Of a stretch of DNA of 64,000 nt, positions 1 to 13,387 are shown piece after piece. The notes below the pieces were generated by a model that saw only the letters and a program-made list of their open reading frames with translations, had not been told where the DNA came from and made no database searches. The position numbers were made by a program, and so were the translations under genes. Every line of letters starts with the position of its first letter. Positions within the stretch are counted from its first letter, which is position 1. The stretch comes from Acidobacteriota bacterium (GTDB lineage: Bacteria > Actinomycetota > Acidimicrobiia > Acidimicrobiales > RAAP-2), in assembly GCA_018971185.1 (NCBI GenBank), contig JAGXBH010000006.1, positions 18,667 through 82,666 on the forward strand. Direction: 5' to 3'.

Positions 1-114
1 ATGGACGGCGCCACCCTCGTGGGGATGATCTCCATCGGTGACGTCGTCAAGTGGCGTGTCGACGAGTTGGAGAACGACAAGCGCGACCTCATCGAGTACG
101 TCACGGCCCGTTAG
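1..114 (+). CDS. C-terminal fragment of CBS-domain-like protein (truncated by window start)
   Basis: In-frame translation MDGATLVGMISIGDVVKWRVDELENDKRDLIEYVTAR* ; GMISIGDVV is typical of CBS domain C-termini. Confidence 0.7.
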   Translation: MDGATLVGMISIGDVVKWRVDELENDKRDLIEYVTAR

Positions 115-125
115 CCGCGACGTCC

Positions 126-551
126 TCAGCGAGCCGCGGCCAGCTGCAGGCGCAGTTGGGCGCGCGCCAGCGACGCGAGCACCAGGGCCCGGGCCGCCTC
201 GTCGAGCTCCGCCCCGGTGTTCAGTTGCGCCTCGGCCGACTCCTTGGCGGCCTGGGCGCGCGCGACGTCGATCTCGCTCACGCGTTCGGCGACGCCGGCG
301 AGCACCGTGGCGCGCGTCACGCCCGGCTCGTCCCCCGGACCCACCTGGAAGTATCCGCCGTGCACGCAGAATCCCAACTCACCCGACACCGTCGCCACCC
401 GCACCAAGCCCGGGACCACGTCACCCACCGTCGGCGTGTGCTGGGGCAGGATCGTGAACTGCCCCTCGGACGAACGGGCCATGAGAGCGGTGGCCTCACC
501 GCTCCACAGCGCCGCTTCGGGCGTCACGATCTCGACCTTCAACGACGCCAC
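126..551 (-). CDS. atpC: F1 ATP synthase epsilon subunit
   Basis: MASLKVEIVTPEAALWSGEA...; operon position after atpD. Confidence 0.93.
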   Translation of the reverse strand: MASLKVEIVTPEAALWSGEATALMARSSEGQFTILPQHTPTVGDVVPGLVRVATVSGELGFCVHGGYFQVGPGDEPGVTRATVLAGVAERVSEIDVARAQAAKESAEAQLNTGAELDEAARALVLASLARAQLRLQLAAAR

Positions 552-554
552 GGG

Positions 555-2889
<2,335 letters not shown>

Positions 2890-2923
2890 CGCTCCTCCTC
2901 CCTCGCTCGATCGATCCCGTCGC

Positions 2924-4444
<1,521 letters not shown>

Positions 4445-4457
4445 AGTTTCCTTTTTC

Positions 4458-5369
4458 CTAGTCGTTTCGATTCAATGCAGATTCGTAGAAGTGACCCGCC
4501 GCGACGGCGTCGTGCAATGCGGACAGTCGTCCGCGCGTCGAAGCGTCGAGGCGCACGTCACCCACCTCGACCAGCACCCCACCGAGCAGGTCGGCCTCCT
4601 CGGCCACCTGCAACTCCACGTCGGTACCCGTCAGGGCGACCAGCGAGCGCACCAGGTCGGCCCGCGCGGCGTCGTCGAGCGAGCGCGCGGTGAAGACCCG
4701 CGCCACGCGCCAATTGCGCGCGAGGGCGACGTAGTCCACGATGAAGTCGAGGGTGCCCACGACGTCACGCGGGCGACCGCCCTCGATCACGTACCTCGCG
4801 ACGCGCAGGCTCACCGGTGACACCTTGGCGGCCAGGAGCTCGTCGAGCAGACCCAGACGCGAACCCAGTGGCGCGTCACGGTCGAGCAACACTCGACGCA
4901 GCTCGACGTTCTCCTCGACCGTGCGGGCCCAGCGGAACAGCTCCTCCTCGATCCGGGCGAACTCGTCGGTCGCGGTGTCCTCCAGCAGGGCGTCGGCGTA
5001 ACCCGCGACCCGCCGGCGGGCGGCCAACAGGCCGAGGCTGCGCTGACTGATCGCGCCGGTCTCCTCGAGCACCAGGGCCGTCTGGGCCAACTCGGCGATC
5101 GCCGAGGCGACCTCCTGGGCCGGCGCCACGGTGGCGGCGTAGACCACGACCCGCAGCGTGGTGGCGTCGACCTTGTCGGCGAGGACCTCGCGAAGGACCT
5201 GACCGCGCACCACCCCAGTGAGCGAGGTGTCGCTCAGCATCCCGTGCAGTTCGGGCTGCGCGAGGACGAGACGCTCCAACGACGCGAGCTGCGCGACCAC
5301 CGTGGTCAGCGTCACCTCGTCGAGGTTGCCCAGGAGGGCGGCGGCGTATCCTTCGAGCTTGGGCAGCAT
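4458..5369 (-). CDS. atpH: ATP synthase delta subunit with apparently duplicated N-terminal domain (303 aa)
   Basis: Operon position; C-terminal delta/OSCP features; two similar helical segments (GYAAALL... and GYADALL...). Confidence 0.88.
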   Translation of the reverse strand: MLPKLEGYAAALLGNLDEVTLTTVVAQLASLERLVLAQPELHGMLSDTSLTGVVRGQVLREVLADKVDATTLRVVVYAATVAPAQEVASAIAELAQTALVLEETGAISQRSLGLLAARRRVAGYADALLEDTATDEFARIEEELFRWARTVEENVELRRVLLDRDAPLGSRLGLLDELLAAKVSPVSLRVARYVIEGGRPRDVVGTLDFIVDYVALARNWRVARVFTARSLDDAARADLVRSLVALTGTDVELQVAEEADLLGGVLVEVGDVRLDASTRGRLSALHDAVAAGHFYESALNRND

Positions 5370-5371
5370 GA

Positions 5372-5893
5372 TCAGCGATTCGCTTCCTTCTGCGCTTCCG
5401 CGTTCAGAGCGGCCACGGCCTCGCGGACCAGGTCCTGGTGGGCACTCTGGTCCACCTCGCGACCAACGACCTTGGCGACCAGATCAAAGACGATCTCGCC
5501 GATGCGCGCCGACGCCTCGTCGATGGCGCGCTGACGCGCGGCCGCCACCTCGGCGTTGGCCTGAGCGACGATGCGCTCGTACTCGGCCTCCCCGCGGGCC
5601 CCCGACTCCGCCTTGACCTGGTCCGAGAGGGCCTGCGCGTTGGCCACGATCTCGCGGGCCTGGTCACGGGCCTCATCGAGCACCCGCGTGCGCTCGTCCC
5701 CCGCGGCCTCCGCGGCCGCGCGGGCCTCGTCGGCCGCCGTGAGGGCGGTACGGATCTTGTCCTGTCGCGCCTCGATCGCGGTGTTCAGCATCGGCAGGGC
5801 GTACTTCGTGACGACCCACAGGATGACGAGCACGACCGCGAGTTCGACGAACCACGTCCCGTTGGGGAGGAGGAAGATGGAGCCTGTACTCAT
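5372..5893 (-). CDS. atpF: F0 ATP synthase b subunit
   Basis: N-terminal TM followed by long charged helix; position between c and delta. Confidence 0.93.
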   Translation of the reverse strand: MSTGSIFLLPNGTWFVELAVVLVILWVVTKYALPMLNTAIEARQDKIRTALTAADEARAAAEAAGDERTRVLDEARDQAREIVANAQALSDQVKAESGARGEAEYERIVAQANAEVAAARQRAIDEASARIGEIVFDLVAKVVGREVDQSAHQDLVREAVAALNAEAQKEANR

Positions 5894-5953
5894 GTCGGGT
5901 GACCTTCTTTACTGAACGGCCTCGGACGGTCCCACGGACCCGTCGCGGAGGAA

Positions 5954-6223
5954 CTAGTTGCTCTTGAAGACGTAGACGAAGACGACCATGAACAGCAGGT
6001 TGATGAAGTACATGGCCTCCACCAGACCCACGGTCAAGAAGAAGTACTGACGCGCCTTGTTCTCGATCTCCGGCTGACGGGCGATGGCCGCGATGGTCTG
6101 GCTACCCGCCAGGCCGTCACCGATCGCCGCACCGATGGCACCTCCGCCGAGGGCGAGTCCGCCACCGATGAGCGCACCGGCGTTGCGTACTGCAGCCGCA
6201 ATGTCGTTTGGATTTGTTGCCAT
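5954..6223 (-). CDS. atpE: F0 ATP synthase c subunit
   Basis: [18 protein letters not shown] Gly-rich helix, GLVEAMYFI carboxylate helix. Confidence 0.97.
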   Translation of the reverse strand: MATNPNDIAAAVRNAGALIGGGLALGGGAIGAAIGDGLAGSQTIAAIARQPEIENKARQYFFLTVGLVEAMYFINLLFMVVFVYVFKSN

Positions 6224-6247
6224 TTCTGTCTTTCCTCCTGGGTTGGG

Positions 6248-7030
6248 TTAGTGAGAGGCCTGAAGCACGTCGTGCGATTCGACGTGACGCTCGTCGTGTG
6301 ACTCGTCGTGGCTCGTGGCCATGCCGAAGTACAAGACGGCGAGGAGCATGAAGATGTACGCCTGGATGACGCCGATCAGGGCGTCGAAGGGCTTCCAGAT
6401 GATCTCCCCGAAGGGGATCACGTAGATGGGCAGCAGCGTCGTCATGACCGCGATCATGAGCCCGCCCGAGAACATGTTGCCGAAGAGACGGAAGGTCAGG
6501 GTGATGGGCTTGGTGATCTCCTCGATCACGTTGATCGGGGCCAGGGCGGTGTAGGGCTGGGCGTAGTGCTTGAGATAGCCACCGACGCGGCGCGCCCTCA
6601 GCGACTCGACGTGCACCCAGACGATCACCAGGACGGCCATGGCGAGGGGCAGGTTGACGTCACCGGTGGGCGCCGGGAAGATCTCGCCGGACTGACCCGG
6701 GTGCATCGACGTGGGCAAGAAACCGATCCAGTTGCAGATGAGGATGAAGAGGAAGAGGGTCACGCCCAGCGGGACGAAACGACGGCCGCGCTCGCCCATC
6801 GCCGACTCGGCGAGGTCACTCACCATCCCGACGATCATCTCCCAGAAGACCTGGATCTTGGACGGCACGCCATCGGTCACTTTGGAGGTCATACGAAAGA
6901 CCAGGAACATGAAGATCGCGAGGGCCAGGAGCGTCGACATGATGATGTCGGTGTCGAAGGTCAGACCCAGGAAGTGGGCCGTCGGGTGCACCCCGACCTC
7001 GATGGTCTTCGCCGCGTACAGCGTCTTCAC
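6248..7030 (-). CDS. atpB: F0 ATP synthase a subunit
   Basis: Multi-TM; RLFGNMFSGG motif. Confidence 0.96.
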   Translation of the reverse strand: MKTLYAAKTIEVGVHPTAHFLGLTFDTDIIMSTLLALAIFMFLVFRMTSKVTDGVPSKIQVFWEMIVGMVSDLAESAMGERGRRFVPLGVTLFLFILICNWIGFLPTSMHPGQSGEIFPAPTGDVNLPLAMAVLVIVWVHVESLRARRVGGYLKHYAQPYTALAPINVIEEITKPITLTFRLFGNMFSGGLMIAVMTTLLPIYVIPFGEIIWKPFDALIGVIQAYIFMLLAVLYFGMATSHDESHDERHVESHDVLQASH

Positions 7031-7431
7031 TTCATGTCCCCCTGCTTCGCCACCACACTCAACACGTTGACGACGAAGACGATCTGATAAATCACGAGCC
7101 CTGCAACAATACCTATTCCGAGCGCCGTGTCCAGTACGAGGGCGCCGACCGCCACCACCGTCATCACGGCGAGGCGTCCCATGGTGTTGCTGCCGAGTTG
7201 CCGGCGCACCGCCTTGGTGCTCTGCTCACCCTTGATCTCGACGCGAGCGACCTGGCGGTCGAGGAATCGCAGGTTGAGGATCGCCATCCCCACGCCGATG
7301 ACGACGCCGAGTCCCGCCAACGGGTTGATCATGACGCCGATCACGAATCCGACGGCGCCCGCGACGATGGCCGAGAGCACTGTACGACGCAGCAGGCGCG
7401 GCAGTGTTGTCGGGGAGAGGTTTTCGAGCAC
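7027..7431 (-). CDS. AtpI-like small membrane protein preceding atpB
   Basis: Four hydrophobic segments; GTG start proposed at 7431 (VLENLSPTTLPRLLRR...); 4-nt overlap with atpB. Confidence 0.7.
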   Translation of the reverse strand: MLENLSPTTLPRLLRRTVLSAIVAGAVGFVIGVMINPLAGLGVVIGVGMAILNLRFLDRQVARVEIKGEQSTKAVRRQLGSNTMGRLAVMTVVAVGALVLDTALGIGIVAGLVIYQIVFVVNVLSVVAKQGDMK

Positions 7432-7442
7432 GGTGATGGGTT

Positions 7443-7691
7443 CTAAAGGTAACGCCGGACTTGCTGAACCACGCTCACCACGGCGGCGACCGTCCCTAAC
7501 ACTATCCCGATTAGCAGGCCCGCGGGAGCGGTGTGGAAAATGTGGTCGACCCAGATGCCCAGAGCCACCCCCGCCCCGACGCACCCGGCGATGGTCGACC
7601 CCATGACGGCGAAGGCCGCGAGTCCGGGAAGCCCGGATCCATCAGGAGATTTCTCACCTGAGGGCGGAGGCGGGGACCCGGGGTCGCTCAA
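7443..7691 (-). CDS. AtpZ/AtpI-family protein
   Basis: GLAAFAVMGSTIAGCVGAGVALGIWVDHIFHTAPAGLLIGIVLG, two TM; TTG start overlapping the preceding stop. Confidence 0.7.
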   Translation of the reverse strand: MSDPGSPPPPSGEKSPDGSGLPGLAAFAVMGSTIAGCVGAGVALGIWVDHIFHTAPAGLLIGIVLGTVAAVVSVVQQVRRYL

Positions 7692-8827
7692 CGGTGCGCC
7701 TCGTCGCGCTCGTAACGCTGGTGCTCGAGACGGCGTCGACGCGTCAGCAGCGGGCTCGACCAGGTGAAGAGAGCGATCAACAGGACCGCGACCGCCAGCG
7801 GCAAGAACACGTTGGTGCGCGGGTAGAACAGCGGGAAGAGCACGAAGCCGCACAGCAACGCGGTCCAGAGCCACAGGATGATCACGGTGCGACGGTGCCC
7901 GTGGCCCAAGCGCATCAGTCGGTGGTGGATGTGGTTCTTGTCGGGAGTGTGAAAGCCCTGACCCGACATCGTGCGCCGGACGAACGCCCAGACGGCGTCG
8001 GTGAGGGGCACGCCCAGGATGAACACGGGGATCAGCAGCGGCGCGAAGAAGAAGAAGGTGACGCCACTCGCCGGTGGTGTGCGCCCGCCGATCACCATGG
8101 TCGAGGCCGACATCAACAGACCCAGCATCAACGCGCCCGCGTCGCCCATGAACAGCTTCGCTGGATGGAAGTTGTCGCGCAAGAAGCCCACGCAGATCCC
8201 GAAGGTGAGGGCGGCGATCAGGGGGCCCACGTTGGTCGAGGGCAGCAGGCCCAACTCCTCCAAGCGCAGGCCGTAGATGCACAGGGTGCCTGAGGCGATG
8301 GCCACGATCCCCCCGGCGAGTCCGTCGAGCCCGTCGATCAGGTTGACGGCGTTGGAGAGGGCGAAGACCCAGATGGCCGTGATGACGGGCAGGATCGACG
8401 GACCCAGCACGATGAAACCCGCGAAGGGGAGTTTCAGCTGGTACATGGTGCAACCGCTGTAGTAGAGGATCGTCGCGGCCAGGACCTGACCCGCCACCTT
8501 GGCCGGGGCGCTCATCTCGCGAAAGTCGTCCACCACGCCGACCACGAACATCACGCCGGTGGCGAGCAGGACCCCGAACATCTCGTGGGACGACTCGATG
8601 ACCGCGCGCGTGGTCGGCAGGACGAAGGCCACGACCAGGGCGACGCAGAAGCCGACGAACATCGCGCCCCCACCCCCGTAGGGGGTGACGATCTGGTGGA
8701 CCTTGCGCTCATCGGGCTGTGCGCTGTAGTTGACCGCGAGGGCGATCTTGCGCGCCCACGGGTTGCTCATCAGGGTGACCAGGGCACCTACGAGGGCAAT
8801 GATCCCGTACGTGCCCAGTGAGTTCAT
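7688..8827 (-). CDS. Undecaprenyl-phosphate GlcNAc-1-phosphate transferase-like (MraY/WecA family)
   Basis: NAVNLIDGLDGLAGG, FLRDNFHPAKLFMGDAGA, HHRLMRLGHGHRR motifs. Confidence 0.92.
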   Translation of the reverse strand: MNSLGTYGIIALVGALVTLMSNPWARKIALAVNYSAQPDERKVHQIVTPYGGGGAMFVGFCVALVVAFVLPTTRAVIESSHEMFGVLLATGVMFVVGVVDDFREMSAPAKVAGQVLAATILYYSGCTMYQLKLPFAGFIVLGPSILPVITAIWVFALSNAVNLIDGLDGLAGGIVAIASGTLCIYGLRLEELGLLPSTNVGPLIAALTFGICVGFLRDNFHPAKLFMGDAGALMLGLLMSASTMVIGGRTPPASGVTFFFFAPLLIPVFILGVPLTDAVWAFVRRTMSGQGFHTPDKNHIHHRLMRLGHGHRRTVIILWLWTALLCGFVLFPLFYPRTNVFLPLAVAVLLIALFTWSSPLLTRRRRLEHQRYERDEAHR

Positions 8828-8830
8828 GGG

Positions 8831-10117
8831 CTACTTCGTGAAGGAGGCGTAGGGGTCGAAGAGCGCGCAGAGCTCGGCGACCTCCTCGCGCACCCGCTCG
8901 ACCTTGGCGGCGTCCTCGCGCTCACGCAGCGCCCGGGCCATCAGCGAGGCCACGGTGGCGAACTCGTCCTCACGCAGTCCGGCGGTCGTCTCGGCGGCCG
9001 TCCCCACGCGCAGACCCGACGTGATGAAGGCGCTGCGCGGGTCGTCGGGGATCGTGTTGCGGTTGGTGGTGATCCCGGCGCGGTCCAAGACCTCCTGGGC
9101 CACCTTCCCGGTGAGGTCCGCGTCGAAGTCGCGAAGGTCGAGAAGCACCATGTGATTCTCACTGCCCCCCGAGACCAACCGGAAGCCCTCGCGGGCCAAC
9201 GCGTCCCCGAAGGCCGAGGCGTTGGCCACGACCTGACGGGTGTAGGTCGAGAAGCTCGCCTGGGCGGCCTCGCGGAAGGCCACCGCCTTGGCCGCGATGG
9301 CGTGCTCCAAAGGTCCGCCCTGCTGGCCCGGGAACACCGCCATGTCGATCGCCTTGGCGTGGTCGCTGCGGCACAGGATGGCGCCCCCGCGCGGTCCGCG
9401 AAGGGTCTTGTGCGTGGTGAAGGTGACCACGTCGGCGTAGGGCACGGGATTGGGGTGCGAGCCGCCGGCGATGAGTCCCGCCACGTGGGCCGAGTCGAAC
9501 ATCAAGAGGGCACCGACCTCGTCGGCGATCTCACGGAACGGGGCCGGGTCGATGCGTCGCGCGTAGGCGGTGGCCCCCGCCACGATCATCCGCGGTCGAT
9601 GGGTGAGGGCCATGTCACGCACGTTGTCGAAGTCGATCATCTCACCGGGCGCCGCCGGGTCGTCGTTGCGCGGCGTCACGCCGTAGGACACGAAGTTCCA
9701 CGCCTTGGACGTCATCGACGCGGGCGATCCGTGCGTGAGGTGACCACCCTGGTCGAGGCGCATCGCGAGCACGGTGTCACCGGGCTCCAGCAGCGCCTGG
9801 TAGACCGCGACGTTCGCGTTGGCCCCGGAGTGGGGCTGGACGTTCGCGTGGTCCGCGCCGAAGAGCCCGATCAGCCGACGACGGGCGAGGTCCTCGATCT
9901 CGTCGACCACCTGGTTGCCCCCGTAGTAGCGGCGACCCGGATACCCCTCGGAGTACTTGTTCGTGAGGACCGAGCCGGTGGCGGCCATCACGGCGGGCGA
10001 GGCGAAGTTCTCGCTCGCGATCAACTGCAGCGTGCTGGTCTGGCGCGCCCACTCCTGGGCGAGGAGATCGAGTACCTCGTCGTCGCCGGTGATGAAAACG
10101 TCGAAGGGAGAGCTCAC
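8831..10117 (-). CDS. glyA: Serine hydroxymethyltransferase
   Basis: LIASENFASPAVMAATGS, TTHKTLRGPRGG PLP-Lys motif. Confidence 0.97.
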   Translation of the reverse strand: MSSPFDVFITGDDEVLDLLAQEWARQTSTLQLIASENFASPAVMAATGSVLTNKYSEGYPGRRYYGGNQVVDEIEDLARRRLIGLFGADHANVQPHSGANANVAVYQALLEPGDTVLAMRLDQGGHLTHGSPASMTSKAWNFVSYGVTPRNDDPAAPGEMIDFDNVRDMALTHRPRMIVAGATAYARRIDPAPFREIADEVGALLMFDSAHVAGLIAGGSHPNPVPYADVVTFTTHKTLRGPRGGAILCRSDHAKAIDMAVFPGQQGGPLEHAIAAKAVAFREAAQASFSTYTRQVVANASAFGDALAREGFRLVSGGSENHMVLLDLRDFDADLTGKVAQEVLDRAGITTNRNTIPDDPRSAFITSGLRVGTAAETTAGLREDEFATVASLMARALREREDAAKVERVREEVAELCALFDPYASFTK

Positions 10118-10136
10118 GAGGGAACCTTTCGTTGCG

Positions 10137-10589
10137 CTAGGCGCGTTGGTCGAGTTGACGGAGTTTGTCGATTCGCGCGAGGTGGCGACCGTCCCCGGGT
10201 TCGGCGCCCAGCCACGCCGCGAGGGCGTCCTGGGCCACCGTTGGTCCGATCAATCGCGCGCCCATGCAGAGCACGTTGGCGTGATTGTGCTCGCGCGCGA
10301 GGCGCGCGGAGGTCGCGTCGTGCACCAACGCGGCGCGCACGCCGGGCACCTTGTTGGCCGCGATCGAGATGCCCACGCCCGAACCGCAGACCGCGACACC
10401 CAGGTCGGCGTCGCCGCGCGCGACCTGGTGCCCGACGGCGGAGCCGAAGTCGGGGTAGTCGACCGAGTCAGAGGCGTTGGTGGTCCCCAGGTCGATCACC
10501 TCGTGGCCCCATTCGCGCAGGGTGCTGACGAGGATCGACTTGAGGTCGTACCCGGCGTGATCCGCTCCGAGGGCGATTCTCATAACCAC
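10137..10589 (-). CDS. rpiB: Ribose-5-phosphate isomerase B / RpiB-LacAB family
   Basis: MRIALGADHAGYDLK, CGSGVGISIAANK. Confidence 0.94.
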   Translation of the reverse strand: MVMRIALGADHAGYDLKSILVSTLREWGHEVIDLGTTNASDSVDYPDFGSAVGHQVARGDADLGVAVCGSGVGISIAANKVPGVRAALVHDATSARLAREHNHANVLCMGARLIGPTVAQDALAAWLGAEPGDGRHLARIDKLRQLDQRA

Positions 10590-10592
10590 ACC

Positions 10593-11210
10593 CTACTGGT
10601 CGCCCGCGGCCGCTTCGGGTCCGAGGACCGCCTCAAGGTCCTCGCGACGCACCGCTCCCTCACGCCGCAGATGCCAGCCGTCGGACGCCAACTCCACCAC
10701 CGTCGACACCTCGCCGTCGCAGACGCCCGCGTCGAGGACCCCGGCCACGGGCGCCCCCCAGGTCGTGCCCTCGACGTCCTCGACGCTGACGCACGGACGA
10801 CGGCCGTGCTCGTTCGCGCTGGTCACCGCCAGGGGACCGCACTGGGCGATGATCGAGGACAACTGCGGCTGGCGCGCGAGGCGCAGGCCCAACGTGGACC
10901 TCGCGCCGACGCGGGCCGCCACCGACGCGGGCGCGTCGACCACGATGGTCAGGGCCCCCGGCCAGAAGCGCTCGGCCAGACGCTGCGCGTCGTCGGACCA
11001 GTCGACGCCCAGTTCCGCGACCTGCGCCAGCGAACCCACCAGCACGGGAAGCGCCACGTGCTGGGGGCGTCGTTTCACCGCGAAGAGCCGCGCGACCGCG
11101 TCGGCGTCGGCGAGGCGCGCGGCCACTCCGTACACGGTGTCGGTGGGCACGACCACGACTTGCGCGCTCAGTAGCGCCCGGACCGCCTCCCCCACGTCCA
11201 GACGCCTCAC
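10593..11210 (-). CDS. L-threonylcarbamoyladenylate synthase (Sua5/YciO/YrdC family)
   Basis: VVVPTDTVYGVAARLADADAVARLFAVKRRP; GTG start overlapping prmC stop; the track's longer ORF is an upstream extension. Confidence 0.9.
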   Translation of the reverse strand: MRRLDVGEAVRALLSAQVVVVPTDTVYGVAARLADADAVARLFAVKRRPQHVALPVLVGSLAQVAELGVDWSDDAQRLAERFWPGALTIVVDAPASVAARVGARSTLGLRLARQPQLSSIIAQCGPLAVTSANEHGRRPCVSVEDVEGTTWGAPVAGVLDAGVCDGEVSTVVELASDGWHLRREGAVRREDLEAVLGPEAAAGDQ

Positions 11211-12034
11211 GTCGGTCGCCTCGCGACGAAGACGCGAGGACGCCCACTCAGGTCGTCGACGCCGCGAACGTCGACGTACCCGCGCGCGCTCGTGAGTCCC
11301 CGGAGCGCCTCGCGGTGTCCGACGCCGTGCTCCACCACCAAGGATGCGCCCGGACGCAGCCACTCGAACGCCTCGTCCACGATGATGCTCAGGTCCTCGA
11401 AGCCCACGACGCCGCGCGCGTCCGGCGACACCAAGGCGCCCCGGGGCTCGTGTCCGAGCACCGGGTCCAGGTCCGCCATCTCTGAGTCGCCCACGTAGGG
11501 CGGATTCGCCACGACCAGGTCCACGCGCGAGCGCAGCGAGTGGTCGAGGGCGTCGAACCACGAGGACGCCACGAACGAGACCGCCGTCAGCGCGTGCTTG
11601 CGCGCGTTGGCGCGCGCGACGTCGAGGGCGGCCGTCGACTCGTCCACCGCGATCAGGGCTCCCCCCACCCCTCGTGAGCGCAGTTCGTCGAGTATCGCCA
11701 GTCCGAGCGCGCCCGAGCCGCACCCCAGGTCGACGATGAGCGGGGCTCGGTCCGCACCGGACAGCTCGCCGAGGGCGACGTCCACCATCTCCTCGGTCTC
11801 GGGGCGCGGGATCAGGACGCGAGGGTCGACGTCGAGGTCGAGTGCGCGAAAGGGCCAGTGTCCGATGACGTACTGCAGTGGCTCGCCCGCGAGGCGCCGA
11901 CGCGCCGCGGCGAGCAGTGTCGACTGATCCGCGTCAGGGCGCGTCGCGAACTCCTCCACCAGCCACCGGGCCTCGTGTCGCTCGACGCCGAGGGCCACGA
12001 GGTCGGCGACCCCCATGGTCTCAGCGTCCGTCAC
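11207..12034 (-). CDS. prmC: Peptide chain release factor N5-glutamine methyltransferase
   Basis: NPPYV motif, VDLGCGSGALGLAIL. Confidence 0.95.
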   Translation of the reverse strand: MTDAETMGVADLVALGVERHEARWLVEEFATRPDADQSTLLAAARRRLAGEPLQYVIGHWPFRALDLDVDPRVLIPRPETEEMVDVALGELSGADRAPLIVDLGCGSGALGLAILDELRSRGVGGALIAVDESTAALDVARANARKHALTAVSFVASSWFDALDHSLRSRVDLVVANPPYVGDSEMADLDPVLGHEPRGALVSPDARGVVGFEDLSIIVDEAFEWLRPGASLVVEHGVGHREALRGLTSARGYVDVRGVDDLSGRPRVFVARRPT

Positions 12035-13100
12035 TCTCGGCCAGTTGACGTGCGCGCTGGTCCGCGAGCAGGGCGTCGATGAAGGGATCGAGGTCGCCGG
12101 CCAGGACGGCGTCGAGGGTATAGGACGTCATGGAGATGCGATGGTCGGTGACGCGATTTTCCTTGAAGTTGTAGGTGCGGATCTTCTCGCTGCGCCCGCC
12201 ACCGCCGAGCTGGGAGCGCTTGAGGTCACCGAGTTCGTTGGCCTGGGCGTCCTGGGCCGCCTTGAGCAGACGCGAGCGAAGGACGATGAGAGCCTTCGCC
12301 CGGTTCTGGATCTGACTCTTCTCGTCCTGCATCGAGACCACGATGCCCGTGGGGATATGGGTGATACGCACGGCGGAGTCCGTGGTGTTGACGCTCTGGC
12401 CCCCGGGGCCCGAGGAACGGTAGACGTCGATCTTGAGTTCGTTGGGGTCCAGCGCCACGTCGACCTCCTCGGCCTCGGGCAGGACCGACACGGTGGCCGA
12501 GGACGTGTGCACCCGGCCCTTGGCCTCGGTGACGGGCACTCGCTGGACGCGGTGGACCCCGGCCTCGTGCGACAGGCGCGTCCAGGCGTCATCGCCCTTG
12601 ACCAGGTAGGTGGCCTCGTCGAGCCCGCCGTGATCGGATTCACGCTCCTCGACCACCTCGAGCTTCCAGCCGCGTAACGACGCGTAGCGCCGATACATCT
12701 CGGCCAAGTCCCCGGCGAAGAGATTGGCCTCCTCGCCCCCCTCGGCCCCGCGGATCTCCAGGATCACGTTACGTCCCTCGTTGGGATCGCGAGGCAGCAG
12801 GAGGGTCTCGAGGTTCTCCTCGAGGGCGGGCAGGCGCTCCTCGGCCGCCACGACCTCGTCGCGCCAGAGCTCGCGGTCGTCGCCACTGGTCTCGTTGAAC
12901 ATCTCGCGCGCCGTGGCGAGGTCGTCGCGGGCGGACTTGAGTTGGTTCCACGCGGCGTTGATCTCCGCCAACTCCTTGAATCGGCGCGACAGGTCGCGAA
13001 GACGCGCCAGGTCCGACGCGACGTCGGGTTGGGCGAGGGCGGCCTCGACGGAGCGAAGCTCCTCTTCGAGACTGGAGAGGGTGTCGTCGAGCGAGCGCAC
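12021..13100 (-). CDS. prfA: Peptide chain release factor 1
   Basis: SSGPGGQSVNTTDSAVRITHIPTG (GGQ motif). Confidence 0.97.
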   Translation of the reverse strand: MRSLDDTLSSLEEELRSVEAALAQPDVASDLARLRDLSRRFKELAEINAAWNQLKSARDDLATAREMFNETSGDDRELWRDEVVAAEERLPALEENLETLLLPRDPNEGRNVILEIRGAEGGEEANLFAGDLAEMYRRYASLRGWKLEVVEERESDHGGLDEATYLVKGDDAWTRLSHEAGVHRVQRVPVTEAKGRVHTSSATVSVLPEAEEVDVALDPNELKIDVYRSSGPGGQSVNTTDSAVRITHIPTGIVVSMQDEKSQIQNRAKALIVLRSRLLKAAQDAQANELGDLKRSQLGGGGRSEKIRTYNFKENRVTDHRISMTSYTLDAVLAGDLDPFIDALLADQRARQLAESDGR

Positions 13101-13121
13101 GAAAGGTGGCGGCTCGCCGGC

Positions 13122-13349
13122 CTACGCCTTGGGAGCGCGCGCCTTGTTGGTCTTCTGGGCGTAACGACGCTGGAAGCGCTCGACGCGGCCACCGGTGTCG
13201 ACCAGCTTCTGCTTACCGGTGAAGAAGGGGTGGCACTCGTTGCACAGTTCCACCTTGATCTCGGCCTTGGTCGACTTGGTCGTGAAGGTGTTACCACACG
13301 AGCAGGTGACCTGCGCGTCGATGTACTGAGGGTGAATATCGGTCTTCAT
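13122..13349 (-). CDS. rpmE: 50S ribosomal protein L31 (Cys-containing form)
   Basis: MKTDIHPQY...CSCG...[28 protein letters not shown]. Confidence 0.97.
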   Translation of the reverse strand: MKTDIHPQYIDAQVTCSCGNTFTTKSTKAEIKVELCNECHPFFTGKQKLVDTGGRVERFQRRYAQKTNKARAPKA

Positions 13350-13387
13350 GGGTGCTCCTTGGTGCGGATGAAGAGTTTACAGGAAAA

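Noticed and set aside
5954-6223. Possible Na+-coupled c-ring
   Set aside because: The carboxylate helix reads GLVEAMYF without the Ser/Thr normally following Glu in Na+ sites; a proton type is the simpler reading
9152-10528. 458-aa + ORF opposite glyA/rpiB
   Set aside because: Antisense GC artefact
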